From Ailurus styani (Eukaryota > Chordata > Mammalia > Carnivora > Ailuridae), in the NCBI GenBank assembly GCA_002007465.1, contig LNAC01000847.1, positions 422,984 to 486,983 of the forward strand: DNA of 64,000 bases, read 5' to 3'. The translations under genes were made by a program, and so were the position numbers. The number at the start of each line of letters is the position of its first letter. Position 1 is the stretch's first letter. Of this stretch, positions 37,871 to 50,690 are shown piece after piece. The notes beneath the pieces were generated by a model. The model saw only the letters and a list, made by a program, of their open reading frames with translations. It ran no database searches and had not been told where the DNA came from.

Positions 37871-38930
37871 AACTTAAGATATACCACTGTCACATTTGTC
37901 AGAAGACGAGAATTCTCCAAGAATTTCATTAAGAATGAATCCTACATGGCTCAGTGACAAAGGTGACTAGCTAGCTCATTTTCTATCTACTTCCATGTGT
38001 AAAGACCTTGCTTCATTTCCTTTGAGAAAACAATACTGGTCTCCTTGTCATTCTTTTGTGAGTAGGAGAGTCCTCTTCATTGTCTGAACCAATTTCTCAG
38101 CACCTAATTAATATCTTGTTTTTAAATCTGATCTCTTTTCTCTGGTTTGCGCCCTTAGCCTTCTCTCTAAATTAAATTTTACACAATGAGTACCGAAGGC
38201 TTTTCATAATCAATTGTCCTCTCTGAAATGTAGTCATTAAACCTCTCCCCTATCATTTCTCTAAATGCCATTGTTAGATTCACATCTATCATTTAGTTGA
38301 ATTCCTATCGTCTCATACTCATGATTTTTTCTCCTAAAACACTGTCACTGAGTTCAAAAAGAACTTCGTGAAAGTGTAGTCAGCAGCATACATTGCACAA
38401 CAGTGCAAACAGAGCATAATGCATGGTCAGTTTGGTCTATGATGTTGAAATGAGGTGATATTATATGTGTTATCTTCACATGGATAAATATGTTGAACAT
38501 TATTAGTGATTTGAAAGGATTTCCTATGAGGTAGTAAAATAAAATAGCTAAAAACTTAGCAAATAATATGCCATCTTAAATATCTTCTAATTCAGTAAAA
38601 ACGTCATTTCAATAGTTTTAAAAATATTTGGCAATTAACAGTAATAAAGCAACAAATGTACTTATTTGTTTCATATGTGCATGTGTATGTACATATTTAT
38701 GTCTATTATACATCTGTGTATGTATGTCTGTATATAGATATATATCATATAGATATCATATAGATTCTGCTTATCCCTAATGAAGTCACAAGTTTTCTGC
38801 TTTTCTTTTTTCTAACACTCATCTTTAATAATAAGGCAATTAAAAAATAAGTTATATTGTCAGCAGATATGAATGAGCCAAATTAATGCACAGTGTATTT
38901 CCCTGTTCTTCTAGAGAAATCTTAAATTCA
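37871..38930. other. Intron 3 sequence, unassigned
   Basis: No repeat family or ORF recognised; AT-rich with ATAGATAT runs near 38735-38765. Confidence 0.5.
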
Positions 38931-38934
38931 ACAT

Positions 38935-39330
38935 AAACAGATTCACTTAACAGCACTGACAATGTAAGGATTTTTAGTTGTGGTTATTAAGCCTCTTTAC
39001 CAAATAATTCCCTTTTTATTATTGAGCTAGTTCACAAATAACAGCTGTTGGAAATGTCAGATGTTAATGAGGCAGGGCAATGCAAACCTGAATTGTAGCA
39101 TTCTTTTTTTTTTCTTTGGTGCCATGAATATGCCAGAATGGGCAGACTCTGATAATAATACCATCTTGCAATTCTCTAAGCGCTCTGCAGACTAAAGTGC
39201 ATCAGGCTGCCATTAATCCCACTTATCACTCTGACAGCTCAGTAATTACACTACTGCTATAGCCAGGTAGTCCTAATAAAATATCAACCACTGCACTGGA
39301 ATGCATACTGGTGAGATGTTTTATTAAACT
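38935..39330. promoter_or_regulatory. Candidate conserved non-coding element / enhancer
   Basis: A repeat-free, compositionally balanced stretch with clustered developmental transcription-factor-like sites. It has ATGCAAA (POU half-site) at 39080-39086, TAATCCC (OTX/PITX-like) at 39214-39220, TGACAG (MEIS/TGIF) at 39232-39237 and TAATTA (homeodomain) at 39243-39248. The call rests on appearance only; no alignment was possible. Confidence 0.3.
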
Positions 39331-40684
39331 TGGGGGGGGGTTGATCATCAAGTGACATTAGTGTTGACCTATTTTTCTATTTGACAATAAATTATCCTTT
39401 GACCAGGCCATAATAGATATTACAGAGTGCATTTACTGTACCAAATCGGAAAGGTACTGCATTACAATGATGTAGGCAAATGGTGTAAATAAAATAGCAG
39501 AAATGCATGTCAGAATGTTATTACCTAAATTGCTTTAAAAGATTGATACCATGAAAAATCACAGACACAGTACTTAGGGGAATATGTCAACAATTATTGT
39601 AAACCACAGTTCTACATAAATTTTTCCTTAGAAGTAACATTTAAATTATACTTGTTTTTATCTTCATTTGTTTAATTCCCCTTTTATGTTTCAAAGTTAC
39701 TCTGTTATAATGCAGTTTATTTTTAAATGCATTGTAAGAGCCAAAAGTTAATTCAGATAAACAATTATAAAATATTATAATCCCCAAATAATTATATTTA
39801 TGCTAAAAGGAGTATATTAGATTATTTTTTAAGAAATAAAACATCTTAGATTTTTTACCAGTGATAAACTTTTTTCATTTCCACATTTAATAGAGAGCAT
39901 AACAATGGATTTCATTAAAAGAAAATACAGAATCCTTAATAATGTTAATCCTTCATAATTCAACATAACCATAAGAAATGTATGAAAACTTTAGTACTGT
40001 TACTTAAGGGACAAAAACTATTAGAGATATATAGATCTTTCTCTAGGGAAAGAAAGCCATGATTCCTCTCCCCAAATATTAGTGAGGCTAGACAGTTTTA
40101 CTCTATAGCATAACACCAGAAAAAATTATAGTAAATCATGAAATGAACAGCATTTCATTCTTCACACATTTGAAAACAGATGACTGCTTCTTTTATTGTT
40201 AAGCATCCAGAGCAGTTGGAATAACCTATGCTTGTTAAAGAATTTTCCAGCCTATGAGTTTAAATAACAATTTCTTCCTCAGTTAAAAAAAATCACACAA
40301 ATGTATATGAAAACCTTAAAACATCGTATTGCATTGTTTTTGGTTTTTTGTTAGACTTTGGCTCAATCAAGCTATTTGATCACTGTTTGATCACGCTATG
40401 TATAATCTGTATTAGCCTATATGTAATCAAACTGGGCAAGTTAGTATTTACATGGAAACAATAAAGATATTTCCCTAATATTGATGTTGTGTTGCCTCAG
40501 ATCTTTCATGTTTAGTATCTTTATTTGGAAGGTCTAACTAACTTAAATGTAGCAGAGGGACATAGGATCTAACTTCCCTACCCTATAATCACCAGTATAA
40601 GTGAATACATAGACTAATATCCTACCCCAATTTGGCAATATTCCTATTGAAACAACACAGAATTGAATGGAAGGAGTGTAAATC
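39331..40684. other. Intron 3 sequence, unassigned
   Basis: AT-rich, no repeats or ORFs recognised. Includes a G10 run at 39331-39340. Confidence 0.45.
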
Positions 40685-40696
40685 AAGAAATGGGGG

Positions 40697-40900
40697 GCTA
40701 GGGGTACTTGGATGGCTCAGTTGGTAAGCATCTGCTGTCAGCTCAGGTCATGATCCCAGGGTGCTGAGATTGAGCCCTGCACCGGGCTCCTTGCTCAGCT
40801 GGGAGCCTGCTTCTCCCTTTCCTGTCTCTGTCTCTGTCTCTCTCTCTCAGATAAATAAAATCAAGTGGAAGGAAGAAAGGAAGGAAGGAAGGAAAGAAGG
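40697..40900 (+). mobile_element. SINEC with 12-bp TSD and purine-rich tail
   Basis: Head GGTACTTGGATGGCTCAGTT, (TCTG)n-type CT region, tail converted to GGAA repeats. TSD AAGAAATGGGGG at 40685-40696 and 40901-40912. Confidence 0.92.
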
Positions 40901-40912
40901 AAGAAATGGGGG

Positions 40913-41994
40913 ATTAGAAGTGTATAACACAAGTTTGAGTTCCACACCTTGCAATCCTTGTACCAGATCCCATCATAACAGAAACACCCAAGAAAGATGG
41001 TTGGTATCTTTAAAACATGATGAGACTAATTCAATGTTCTGATATATTAAACAGTCAAGAGCAATTCCCAGATTCTAATAATTCTATTTTTCTCAATATT
41101 CGATTAATAGCCTTTCCTATATTCTTTCTGATTGTGCTTCTCTGATTACACAACAGATTCTTACTAGCTCAGGGGTATTTGGCACTAATTTTGAATGTTC
41201 CTAATATGCATCTTGGCCCAGCTTCTACATTCTGCTGGGCTTGGAAGCTATGGCAACACTGTGAAAAGTATCTAAATTTTTTATGCTGTGCACCATTCTG
41301 CCTTGGTGATGCTGAACCAATGATGTTCATGTTTTAAGACTTTTAATATTTATTTGAATTTATAGTTTAACACCAAAACACAATTTTTAAATAGAGCTAC
41401 TTATCTACTAGAAATTTCCATTTATATGTGGGTGCTTCAAGACAATACAAAACAAGTAAGATTTAAAACAGTACACAATTCATATAACTGATACTCAAAA
41501 TATCTTCTTGGATGATCATGGTCATGAGTCTGGGAATAAAGCTTAGTTAATTTTTCTACAGTCTTTCTGTAGTCTATATCAGAGAATTATTGATTTTCTC
41601 AAAAATGAATGGCTAAAAAAGTATCTTTTACACTTTCTGCATACTTTGATTTGAATGGAAGGACTTCTGTTAAATTTTGGTACTCATTTTTGATTTTCAT
41701 ATATAACTGGCTCTTAAAAATTAGTAAGATGGCTTTTATCTCCGCTCCATACATGAGAGTACTGAGGCTCCAGAAATCTCCCAGAAGCATAATAAGACCA
41801 ATGGCCAAGGCAGCTGAGGAAACTACTAGAACACATTTATCATCTTATACCCAGGACTAACCCATTCACGTATGAAGACAGGTTAGAATTTTAAAAGGTG
41901 ATGTTCTACTGACCTTATCTCTTCACAATATCACTGCCTCCTTGCCAGAGTAATTTGAAGACTGAGAAAAAAGACGTTTAGAAGTCACAGCTAG
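40913..41994. other. Intron 3 sequence, unassigned
   Basis: Nothing recognised. Confidence 0.5.
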
Positions 41995-42009
41995 AAAAAG
42001 GCTATAGTA

Positions 42010-42216
42010 GGGCGCCTGGGTGGCTCAGTGGGTTAAAGCCTCTGCTTTCGGCTCAGGTCATGATCTCAGCGTCCTGGGATCGAGGCCCGCATTGGGCTCT
42101 CTGCTCAGCAGGGAGCCTGCTTCCTCCTCTCCCTGTCTCTCTGCCTGCCTCTCTGCCTACTTGTAATATCTCTCTCTCTCTCTCTGTTAAATAAATAAAT
42201 AAAATCTTTAAAAAAA
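42010..42216 (+). mobile_element. SINEC with perfect 15-bp TSD
   Basis: GGGCGCCTGGGTGGCTCAG, TTAAAGCCTCTGC, (TC)n, AAATAAAATCTTT(A)n. TSD AAAAAGGCTATAGTA at 41995-42009 and 42217-42231. Confidence 0.96.
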
Positions 42217-42231
42217 AAAAAGGCTATAGTA

Positions 42232-44776
42232 TCCTCTCTCCTGGAGTCCAATTTTAGTTTAAGAAAAAAAAGTAAAAAGTCTCAAGAAGTTTCTCCAGAG
42301 TCAAGATGAAAACACTATCACATGATTTCAAAGGCTTATATAACCTTAGAAGTCATTGAGGCACTACTTCCTAAAATTATGAGGCTGATTTTATTACATT
42401 TTAAATAACCTTGGAATAGCCAGTTGTATTATATAGTTTTTAAACATATTTTTATTTAAAAAATTAAGTATGCTCTAAAAACCTCAATAGCATAAGAAAC
42501 CACAAACTCAGGTACATCTTGTCCTGCAAGCAAATAAAATGTTTCCCTAAAAACCTCGGGCAGGTCACCTTCTGAAAAATTTTAAACATACCGTCCTATT
42601 TTACTACACGAAGAGAGTATCATCGTGATATCTGAGGCTGCTGTTCTCAAACTTAGATTTTTCTCTTTCTTTCAAGGAAGATGCAACTTGAAAACAAGTT
42701 GTTGTGCACAGGTGGAACAAAAAGGATGTGATAGAATCAGTGTACCTTAATATTTGCAGGAAGATTCACTGAAAGAAAATAAACACATCATTCAGATATG
42801 CAGAAGATAAAACTAAATAGGTATAAAAAGAGAAACAAGTGTAACTAAAGGAAGTGGGGTCAATCCTGAAGATTTTCAGAATCTACTAGGGCTTTTCAGA
42901 TATTAGAAACAGAAATACTAAATAATAAGGTAAGATTTAAATAACAATACTAAACAACAGTTCCACCCTGTGTCAAGGTTTACAGTACTGTAGAGTACTG
43001 ATGATAATTATGCTGAGACTTAGAGGAGAGAATGAGATCAATGCAGGTTGCAGCAGTGAGGGAAGAGTGCCCCCCATTTCCAATTTCTCTCTGTTACCAA
43101 TTTATTTAAAGAGTACAAGATTATACTTAAAACTGAATTATGGACATGGAACTAAAAATTAAGTTATTGCAACTATTAGAAGTATTTAATATTACACATA
43201 TTCATGTATTTATATATCAATAATACAGAAACAGAGTAAAAATGATTTAAAAAACATAAATATATTTATGAAATGTTTTTCTGCCCAGGAGACATCTAGG
43301 CATTAAAAACTGTGGGATATAATTTGATCCCTGTCACTTGCAGCTACAACAGAGGTAGACTTTAATCAAGAAAATCAGAGAATATCATTGATAAAAACTC
43401 AGCTCTGTGTCCTGGAGGGATGGTCTTCTGGGCAACGCTCTCTTAGGAAACCATTCTTTATCCTTCTTAAAGATGGTGGGGATGAGAGTACTTAAGGACA
43501 TTGAGGAAGATGGCTGGATTCAAGAAGAAGATAAAGAGCTTTCTCTGTCTCGCAGTAATGAGACAGTGATTAAGCCAAGTACCTAGGACACGGTTCCCTG
43601 TAAAATCTGGCTATACTAAATACAGCTAGCATAAATAAGTCTGAATTTATATAAATATATGAATATAAATAAATATGTGTACATAAACACACACACAGAC
43701 TTATACACATGCTAATATTAATTAAATGATCAAATATGCTTGTTAATCCAAAGCCCTAAAATGTATTACCGAGAAAACATAGAATACATGTTAAGAGAAC
43801 AGGCTCTGGTGCTTGATTGCCCATATTTAATTACTGACTTCACTTTATTGGTTTTATGACTTAAAATTCTCTGGGCATCCACGTCCTCATATGCAAAGGG
43901 AGACAATAATTTTTACTTCAGAAGTTCCTTGTGAGAATTTTTAAAAATTTTATACTCACAGTAAATAGTATATACTTCTTTAGTTACTTAACAGGCTTTC
44001 TTATACTCCTTAAAATGCTCTGAAAGTTATAAGGTACCTTCTCTAATGTGGAGGGTCTCAGTTCAGAGTCATAGCATAATGTTTTACTGCTATCTACATA
44101 CCTTAAATAAAGTGGATATCTGACAAACATAAATGTATGCATTAAGTCTTCATTTTCTCCTTATGAGTTTTCAAAGGGAGAAATTATTTATCAGGAGAAT
44201 CAGTGAAGCCTTGTTTGACAGAGATACTTATGCCAGAGGCTGAAGTAAGAGTAGGATTTTACCATGTGTGGATGAGTAGACCAGCGCTTACTATCAAGAG
44301 CAAGTTCTAGAGGCATATGTGCTGCTTCTCTGTATGCCACACAGCAGCTCCTACTGCACCGTGTACGTTTTAGGTAGCCAATAAAGTAGAATGAGTGAAC
44401 AGATGGATGAAAGAGATGAGGGAAAAAGAAACTCTATCACCTAATGCAATCAAAAAACAAACAAACAAAAAAGACTACAGTTTCTTCTGGGGCAGAGACT
44501 AGAATTCATCTTTGGTTCTTGCCATCTAAGCTAGTAGTTGGCACATACAGATTTGCTCATACATGTTTATGGAAAACTCCTACAAGTCACTGCACTTCTT
44601 CAGAAATCAAATCCCCAAAGCACATGCTAATCTCATCAGTGAGCCAAAGCTATTTATATGGAATCCTTTCTTCCTAGGGCTTCTGGTTGTTTCTCCATGT
44701 TAATAATGTGAGGTAAAAATAATCTCCTCCTAAAAATTAAATTCTAAGATGACAGGCTGAACTACAACATTATACG
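42232..44776. other. Intron 3 sequence, mostly unassigned
   Basis: One MIR remnant (listed). 43360-43600 is less AT-rich but gives no coding match. Confidence 0.5.
43795..43955 (+). repeat. MIR-like SINE remnant
   Basis: AACAGGCTCTGGTGCTTGAT, TTGGTTTTATGACTTAAAAT, CTGGGCATCCACGTCCTCAT and AAGGGAGACAATAAT are in MIR order. Confidence 0.65.
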
Positions 44777-44787
44777 GCAAAGTTTGA

Positions 44788-44975
44788 GGTGACTGAGTGG
44801 CTCAGTCGGTTAAGTTTCTGCCTTTGGATCAGGTCATGATCTCAGGGTCCTGGGATTGAGTCCCACATCAGGCTCCTTGCTCAGCAGGGAGCCTGCTTCT
44901 CTCTCTCCAGCTCTCCCTGCTTGTGCTTTTTCTCTCTGTCAATAAATAAGATCTTTAAAAATATACATATATACT
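44788..44975 (+). mobile_element. SINEC with 11-bp TSD
   Basis: Diverged head GGTGACTGAGTGGCTCAGTC. TSD GCAAAGTTTGA at 44777-44787 and 44976-44986. Confidence 0.92.
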
Positions 44976-45510
44976 GCAAAGTTTGAAAATAGCAATATCC
45001 TTACTAAAGGTATAACTTATATAGTTGAGCAAGTATCTAAGGGATGCATATTATTAAATATGAGATTCTATGTGATAGAAGATGCTTTCCTTCATCCCTG
45101 GTTCATACATTATCTCCTAGTACCAGTGCCTGTGTTAGGCATATTTCTCAGTTCCTCTTTTCTTTTTCTTTCTTTTTTTGGGGGGGGTGTTGTCAAATGA
45201 TTCTTTATTGAAATATTTTCCTTTGTGGTTCATAACTAGCTGGGTGTCCATTGTACCACTACTGCTGTCACTTATGATGTCATGGAGGATGGCAGCGGTC
45301 AACACTGCAGCCTACAGGATCTCCTTGATGGTTCCAGAGGATTCTCTGGCTAAAGATCGGTGCCGCATCTATCAGGCAACATTGACGATGTCATCAAAAG
45401 TGATATTTCCACTGTTCTTAAATGTTTTCCTGCTTCTTTCTGTCTCTTGGTGGTTCCTTGAGGGCTGTGATAATCAGAGTTGAAGCAGAAAGTACCACTT
45501 AAAATCTGGG

Positions 45511-45836
45511 TGATGTGATGAGCATTGGGTGTTATATGCAACTGATGAATCATTGAACACTACATCCAAAACTAATGATGTGGGGCGCCGGGGTGGCTCA
45601 GTCAGTTAAGCCACTGTCTTTGGCTCAGGTCATGATCCCAGGTTCCTGGGATCGAGTCCCACATCGGGGTCCCTGCTCAGCAGAGAGCCTGCTTCTCCCT
45701 CTCCCTCTGCTTGTCGCTCTGCCTACCTGTGCTCTCTATCTCTTTGTCAAATAAATAAATAAAGTCATTAAAAGTAAAAAATAAATAAAACTAATGATGT
45801 ACTATATATCGGCTAATTGAATTTAAATTAAAAAAA
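45511..45836 (+). mobile_element. Short L1 3' end inserted in the RPL12 pseudogene
   Basis: TGATGTGATGAGCATTGGGT, TATATGCAACTGATGAATCA, then after the SINE ACTATATATCGGCTAATTGA and an A-run. Flanked by AAATCTGGG (about 45502-45510) and AAATCTAGG (45837-45845), both RPL12 sequence, giving a TSD with one mismatch. Confidence 0.9.
45582..45786 (+). mobile_element. SINEC inserted in that L1 end, perfect 14-bp TSD
   Basis: Head GGGGCGCCGGGGTGGCTCAG and A-rich tail. TSD AAAACTAATGATGT at 45568-45581 and 45787-45800. It is the innermost, hence youngest, of three nested events. Confidence 0.96.
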
Positions 45837-46160
45837 AAATCTAGGCCTGTCTGTTCGGAATGGCCAGTTTCACTGTAATGCTCAGATTCTTCCAATCACT
45901 GGTTGCCTTGGCAATGTCATCACCAAATTTTTTGGAGACAGACCAGGGGGCCGATCTTCAAGGCCAGGGCAGACCTGGCACTGACTTCCCCATTGGTGCA
46001 CCTACAGTTCACTGGAGTTGAATTTAGGCAGCATGGTGGAGGCAGCTGGTGTTGGATGAACTGGTAGATTCAGGACTACCAAAGACAGTTGCACCTTCCC
46101 CTCCTCTGAGCCAAGCTGAAAGCCAAAAGCTCTCCTTTCCTCTTTTCGGTTGCTGCCATT

Positions 46161-47786
46161 TGGTAAGGTGGTAATAAATAATTTCTTATCCTCCAGGGTA
46201 GAGTAGCACTTTCACCTGTCAAAATATACTATGTACAAATATGGTCTTTCCTTAAGTAACAATTTATAATTCATAAACTATCTATATTTATATGTCATTT
46301 TAATTTGAATAAGTTTATATACATGTAACTACATACCTCCATAATACAGTTACACTTCAGTTAGCATGTAGCCGTTTTCAAAAACCCAAGTCTCCCAATA
46401 CATTTTATAGTCCAACATACCATTTTTAATTTAACTACAACAAGCTGTGGGTATTTTTTCGAAAGCAGCATATTGCTCCTCACCACAACTGTGGTTCCCT
46501 TCACATTCCAAACAGCTTTTAGATGATGCTCAATATACTTTTGATCCTTTACAGACCTTAAAGGGAACTGGGTGACAGTACTGACAGTTTTTATTACAGC
46601 CTTCCTGCTACTCAATAATCTTATTTCACCCGGACCATTTCCCCACTAGTGTCATGAACTCTTTGATTTATATTAAGGATCTTCCCAGACTCCTTAGAAA
46701 AAAGACATTATTTTTTGTAACATATCTATATGTTGTGGAAATTATCTTCTCAAATTTTAAAACACCTTTTTTATGGTTAAACGAATATCAGTGAAACCCC
46801 TATATGAAAGTAACCAAAAAGGTAATATATATTAGTCATAGATGCTCTGAAAGTAAACTTTTCAGTAAATTTCAAAAGTGAAAATACTGTATATTTTATG
46901 ACTTATTTGAAGGCAATTTCAGAACAATATAACAATAATAACAATACTGATAGATTTCTATCTGATTTCTAATAAAGATATAAAAGAGAAACAAAGTCCA
47001 ATAGTTTAATAAAAGCATAAAATGTTATTTATTATGATATTATTCCTAGATTTATGTGATACATTGACTATGAAAAAAATATCTGTATAAATATGTAAAC
47101 CTACTTAAGGACAGTGGGCTAAGATCTGAGATAGATTTAACTTGATAGAATGTTATACTGGTTGAATTTTTTTTTGCAATGGGCAAGCATAACATGTAAT
47201 ATAAAAAATTAATATACTTTGATGTTAACTGGCAACTAAAATCACAATATCCTGTGTAATTTTTTTTTTTTTTTACTTTGGTCACTTGAATTGACCAGAC
47301 AAAAACAAACCCATGATGTTCCCATATTTCCTTTCCTCTCCCTGAAAACTTCGAAAGTCTTATGAAAGATCCAGGTAAGAGTTTTAATAAGAGTTTTAAC
47401 AATGGGATATACTTCTGAGTATTTGGTGGTTCACAAAAGTGAAGAGAACAAAGGATCAGGTTTCGTCAAATAAATAGTGGGTGAGTGACAGCACAGTGCT
47501 AAAGGGATTCATTATATCATTAAAATAACAGTGGAAGAAAATATTTGGCCTTAAAATAATACTATATCATTCACTAATGATAGAATTTAGAAACAAATTT
47601 GTCCAAATCTTAGCTATCTAGATATCAGAGCACAGTAGGAATAATTCAACTCAAATTTACTTATTAAAAAGCCACTACATTCTCAGTTTGTGCTGGTGAA
47701 GGGACGGATTTACTGAAGCTTACTTGAAGATGATGACTTAAAAGTATACTGGACTTACTTCATGTAAAAGACATTTGTCTAGACTT
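46161..47786. other. Intron 3 sequence, unassigned
   Basis: AT-rich. Minus-strand open stretches at 46361-46615 and 47052-47402 have no recognisable domain. Poly(T) at 47260-47275. Confidence 0.45.
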
Positions 47787-47796
47787 CTTTTTTCTT

Positions 47797-47999
47797 TTTT
47801 TTTTTTTTTAAGGTTTTATTTATTTATTTGACAGAGAGAGAGACACAGTGAGAGAGGGAACACCAGCAGGGGGAGTGGGAGAGGGAGAAGCAGGCTTCCT
47901 GTTGAGCAGGGAGCCTGATGCAGGGCTCTATCCCGGGACCCCGGGATCATGATTTGAGCCTACAGCAGATGCCCAAGGACCGAACCACCCGGGCGCCCC
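47797..47999 (-). mobile_element. SINEC, minus orientation
   Basis: T-run, AAGGTTTTATTTATTTATTT, GAGCAGGGAGCCTGATGCAG and terminal CCACCCGGGCGCCCC. Probable TSD CTTTTTTCTT at 47787-47796 and 48000-48009. Confidence 0.92.
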
Positions 48000-48439
48000 C
48001 TTTTTTCTTCTTTATAAGTGCAATAGCGACTGTAATATTTCAGGTGCTGGAAGAACAGATTTGGAGAGCAATAGCCAGATCTGATTTTCTTCCTGTTTAA
48101 ACTGTTCAGTTTCATGAGTGGAACCAACACAAACTTATCTAAAAGTTTTCCTCCATAAAAATGATGCCACTTCCCCCTTTTCAAAAAGTAAAAAGTAAAC
48201 ACACCCCTGCACACATTTAAATTAAATTTAAATATTCATTCCTAATCAAAATCTATGCTGATTACCCTAAGTAAAAGAAAAATGCATTTTCCACAATTAA
48301 AAAAAAAAATCATGACATCCTCCTTAAAGGAGAGTTTCTCACAAAGTGATCTTTAAGCATTGGCTCCTGCCTGCTTTAATAGTTCCAGCTGCAACACTTG
48401 TCCCACTCTAGAACCCTGTAGTTCCGTGAGCACACTAAG

Positions 48440-48590
48440 TCATTTTTCTTTTTATTATTATTATTATTATTTGCCCCAGGGGTACAGGTCTGTGAATCAT
48501 CACGCTTACACCTTTCACAGCACTCACCATAGCACAAACCCTCCCCAGTGTCCATAGCTATGCATTCCAGTATGTTCTTTCCTTGCCTCA
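48440..48590 (-). mobile_element. L1 3' end fragment, minus orientation
   Basis: (TTA)n tail, then GCCCCAGGGGTACAGGTCTG, TGAATCATCACGCTTACACC and CAGCACTCACCATAGCACAA, the antisense of the carnivore L1 3' UTR. Short, 5'-truncated. Confidence 0.75.
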
Positions 48591-48745
48591 AAAACCACAC
48601 TTCAAGTCTGCTTCAGAATTCAGTTGAGGTGTGTCTCATGGAGCTCCCTGGTTCTTGGCATTCTGATCTCCCAAAACACCCTGTGGGTTCCTTCATCAAA
48701 GCAATTATCACATAGGAATGCAATGCTGATTCACTTTCCTGGTGT
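48591..48745 (+). repeat. L2-like remnant
   Basis: GTGTCTCATGGAGCTCCCTG and TCATCAAAGCAATTATCACA resemble the L2 3' region. Diverged. Confidence 0.4.
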
Positions 48746-48989
48746 CTCTTAGATTTCCTCCTCCAGTGAGAAAATGGCTGGGTTCCTTCATCTTTGCTGT
48801 TGGTTTGCTTGGAAATAGATTAATTTGAAATAGGACAAAAAAGAGGCCAGAATTTTGGTAATATTCCAGTTACTGCTGTTAATGTTTAGAAGAAAATACA
48901 TTTTTAAATAACTGCTCTTCAAACTTATTTAAATAATATACACCTATAGTGAAAAAATGTTTATATTTGGTTTAATTTATTGAGTAAAT

Positions 48990-49175
48990 ACTTATGTAAG
49001 AGTTACTGTATGCTAGCACTATTTTATGTTTTAAAAATATTAACTCATTTAATCTCCATAATCACTTGATAAGGTAGATATAAATATTAAATCACTATAT
49101 CTTTCTAAGAACCCAATGAGGTAGGGACTGTTGCTATTCTCATTTTAAAGATAAAGATACTAAGGCACAAAACTT
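48990..49175 (-). repeat. L2/MIR-type remnant, minus orientation
   Basis: TACTGTATGCTAGCACTATT, TAACTCATTTAATCTCCATA and CCCAATGAGGTAGGGACTGT, AAAGATAAAGATACTAAGGC are the antisense of L2/MIR3-like 3' regions. Confidence 0.5.
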
Positions 49176-50520
49176 CCTTCTCTGTTTCAGGCTTGAAATT
49201 TTTTATTTCCTATTTTTGTATACCTGGTGATCATTAAGAAGTTAATAAAAATCTTCTAAGGGTGATTGCCAGTTTTCTACTTCATTCTAAAATCTTAATA
49301 GTGTAAGATAATGTCAGAGCTTGCCTCACTGTTCATGAAATCCAGAGTCAGGACTCTTATCCAGGTCTGACTTTCTCCAAAGCCCAGCCTGTGGGTATCA
49401 TCATTTCATTTCTGCAGTTCTCATAATGATAGCCAGTAGCCCCAGAGAACCTGAGAAACATTTTCTGATGTAACACATAAAAGCCATGTATGTTATAGTC
49501 ATTATTGTGCCATATAATCCAAAAATGACTGCTTTAAAAAACAATCCAACAAAATTCCTCATTTACTTTACAAGTGCCTAGCAATATAATACTTGCAGAT
49601 CATGTTATTCTTTACAAAGCATTTTCTTATAAGTAAATCACCTATCAAGAAATCACGAAGATCAGTGTTTCTAATAGAAATACCAGAAAGACAAAATAAA
49701 AGCAATTAGGAACATTCTGGAGAAATATTACAAATATGACTCATAATACATAAAATAAAAATTTATTTTACATCTATAATCATGACCAAGCCCAAAATAA
49801 TTATGTCACTCTGTAACATTTGGAACATTATATATTGTGGCAAAAAAAGTAAAGACTAAAATTGTCCCCACTAAAGCTGTTGTGCAGACCACTGTTACTT
49901 ACTAGGTTCTGTATAAAGTGACTTAAACATTATTTCAGTCCTTAGGAGTTTATGCCTAAGACGCAATGCTGACCATTGCACATGAAGAATATGCAGAAAT
50001 TTCAGGAAATTAATGAATATGGGAGAAAAACAGATAAGAATATAAATGTTTAATCTTCTCAATTTAATTCATATCTTAAGGTGGACCAAAGTTTCAGGCA
50101 ATGGCATTGCTTGGGAAATGAACTAATGTGACAATGGCCTGATCATTATCAGAATATTTTTATAAAATTTAGTCTAAAAAAAATTAGCCTAAAGGCCAAA
50201 AGACACAATGTTCAGAAATAATATCTTGAACATAGTCATCAAAATTAGCTGCCTACAGCTTAACATGATTTAAAGTGTAAAAACAGGAAAATAGAAAAGC
50301 TAGGGGCAAATAATATATATTTCTATAAAAATGGAAAATTCCATCGCCTGTGCTTCTCATTATAACACTGACAATACTGTCATGGTATGTTACATATACC
50401 ATTAAATTTAAGAAAGCTCAATGAAGAATTTCAGTGAAGGTAAAATTTAAACGTGTTTGTAGTCTGTGGAATTTTATTATTTCCTTTGTTTTTTGTTCTG
50501 TGCTTCCTTCCCTCCTTCCT
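49176..50520. other. Intron 3 sequence, unassigned
   Basis: AT-rich, nothing recognised. Confidence 0.5.
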
Positions 50521-50690
50521 CAATCACCAAATATCTACAGAGCACTTGTTCTTTGCTGGGCATTCACTAGGTGGTATAGATACCAAGATGAGGAAGATAT
50601 AGGTTTGCCTTCAAGAGTCTCACAGTGAAGACGTCAGACACATAAATACATATTCTTGTGATGTGAAGGTGGCATAATGGAGAGGTGAGA
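50521..50690 (-). repeat. L2 remnant, minus orientation
   Basis: AAATATCTACAGAGCACTTG, CTGGGCATTCACTAGGTGGT and GAGTCTCACAGTGAAGACGT follow the antisense L2 3' order. Confidence 0.55.

Larger units (their letters stand above)
45157..46160 (-). pseudogene. RPL12P: RPL12 processed pseudogene, split by a nested L1 and SINE
   Basis: Intronless retrocopy of the 60S ribosomal protein L12 mRNA. On the minus strand a start-like ATG at 46034 gives MLPKFNSSEL then a stop, because a small deletion removes about four codons. Clear L12 text follows: [11 protein letters not shown] and [12 protein letters not shown] (about 45850-45930); after the insert SALIIKALKEPPRDRK (about 45435-45485), SGNITFDDIVNVA, two stops, MRHRSLARESSGTIKEIL (about 45310-45370) and HDIIS, ending at a TAG at 45236-45238. 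A second deletion lies near codon 135. The 3' UTR keeps AATAAA (complement at 45204-45209), with an A-rich tail (T-rich on plus) at about 45157-45179. The break sits where the gene reads ..NRQAQIE. The 46035-46160 part is presumed 5' UTR. No frame survives; not expected to be translated. Confidence 0.93.

Noticed and set aside
45178..45483. Plus-strand 101-codon frame
   Set aside because: Antisense of the RPL12 processed pseudogene.
46361..46615. 84-codon minus-strand frame (basic, KAVIKTV..)
   Set aside because: Superficially protein-like, but no family recognised and no exon signals; length expected by chance at this scale.
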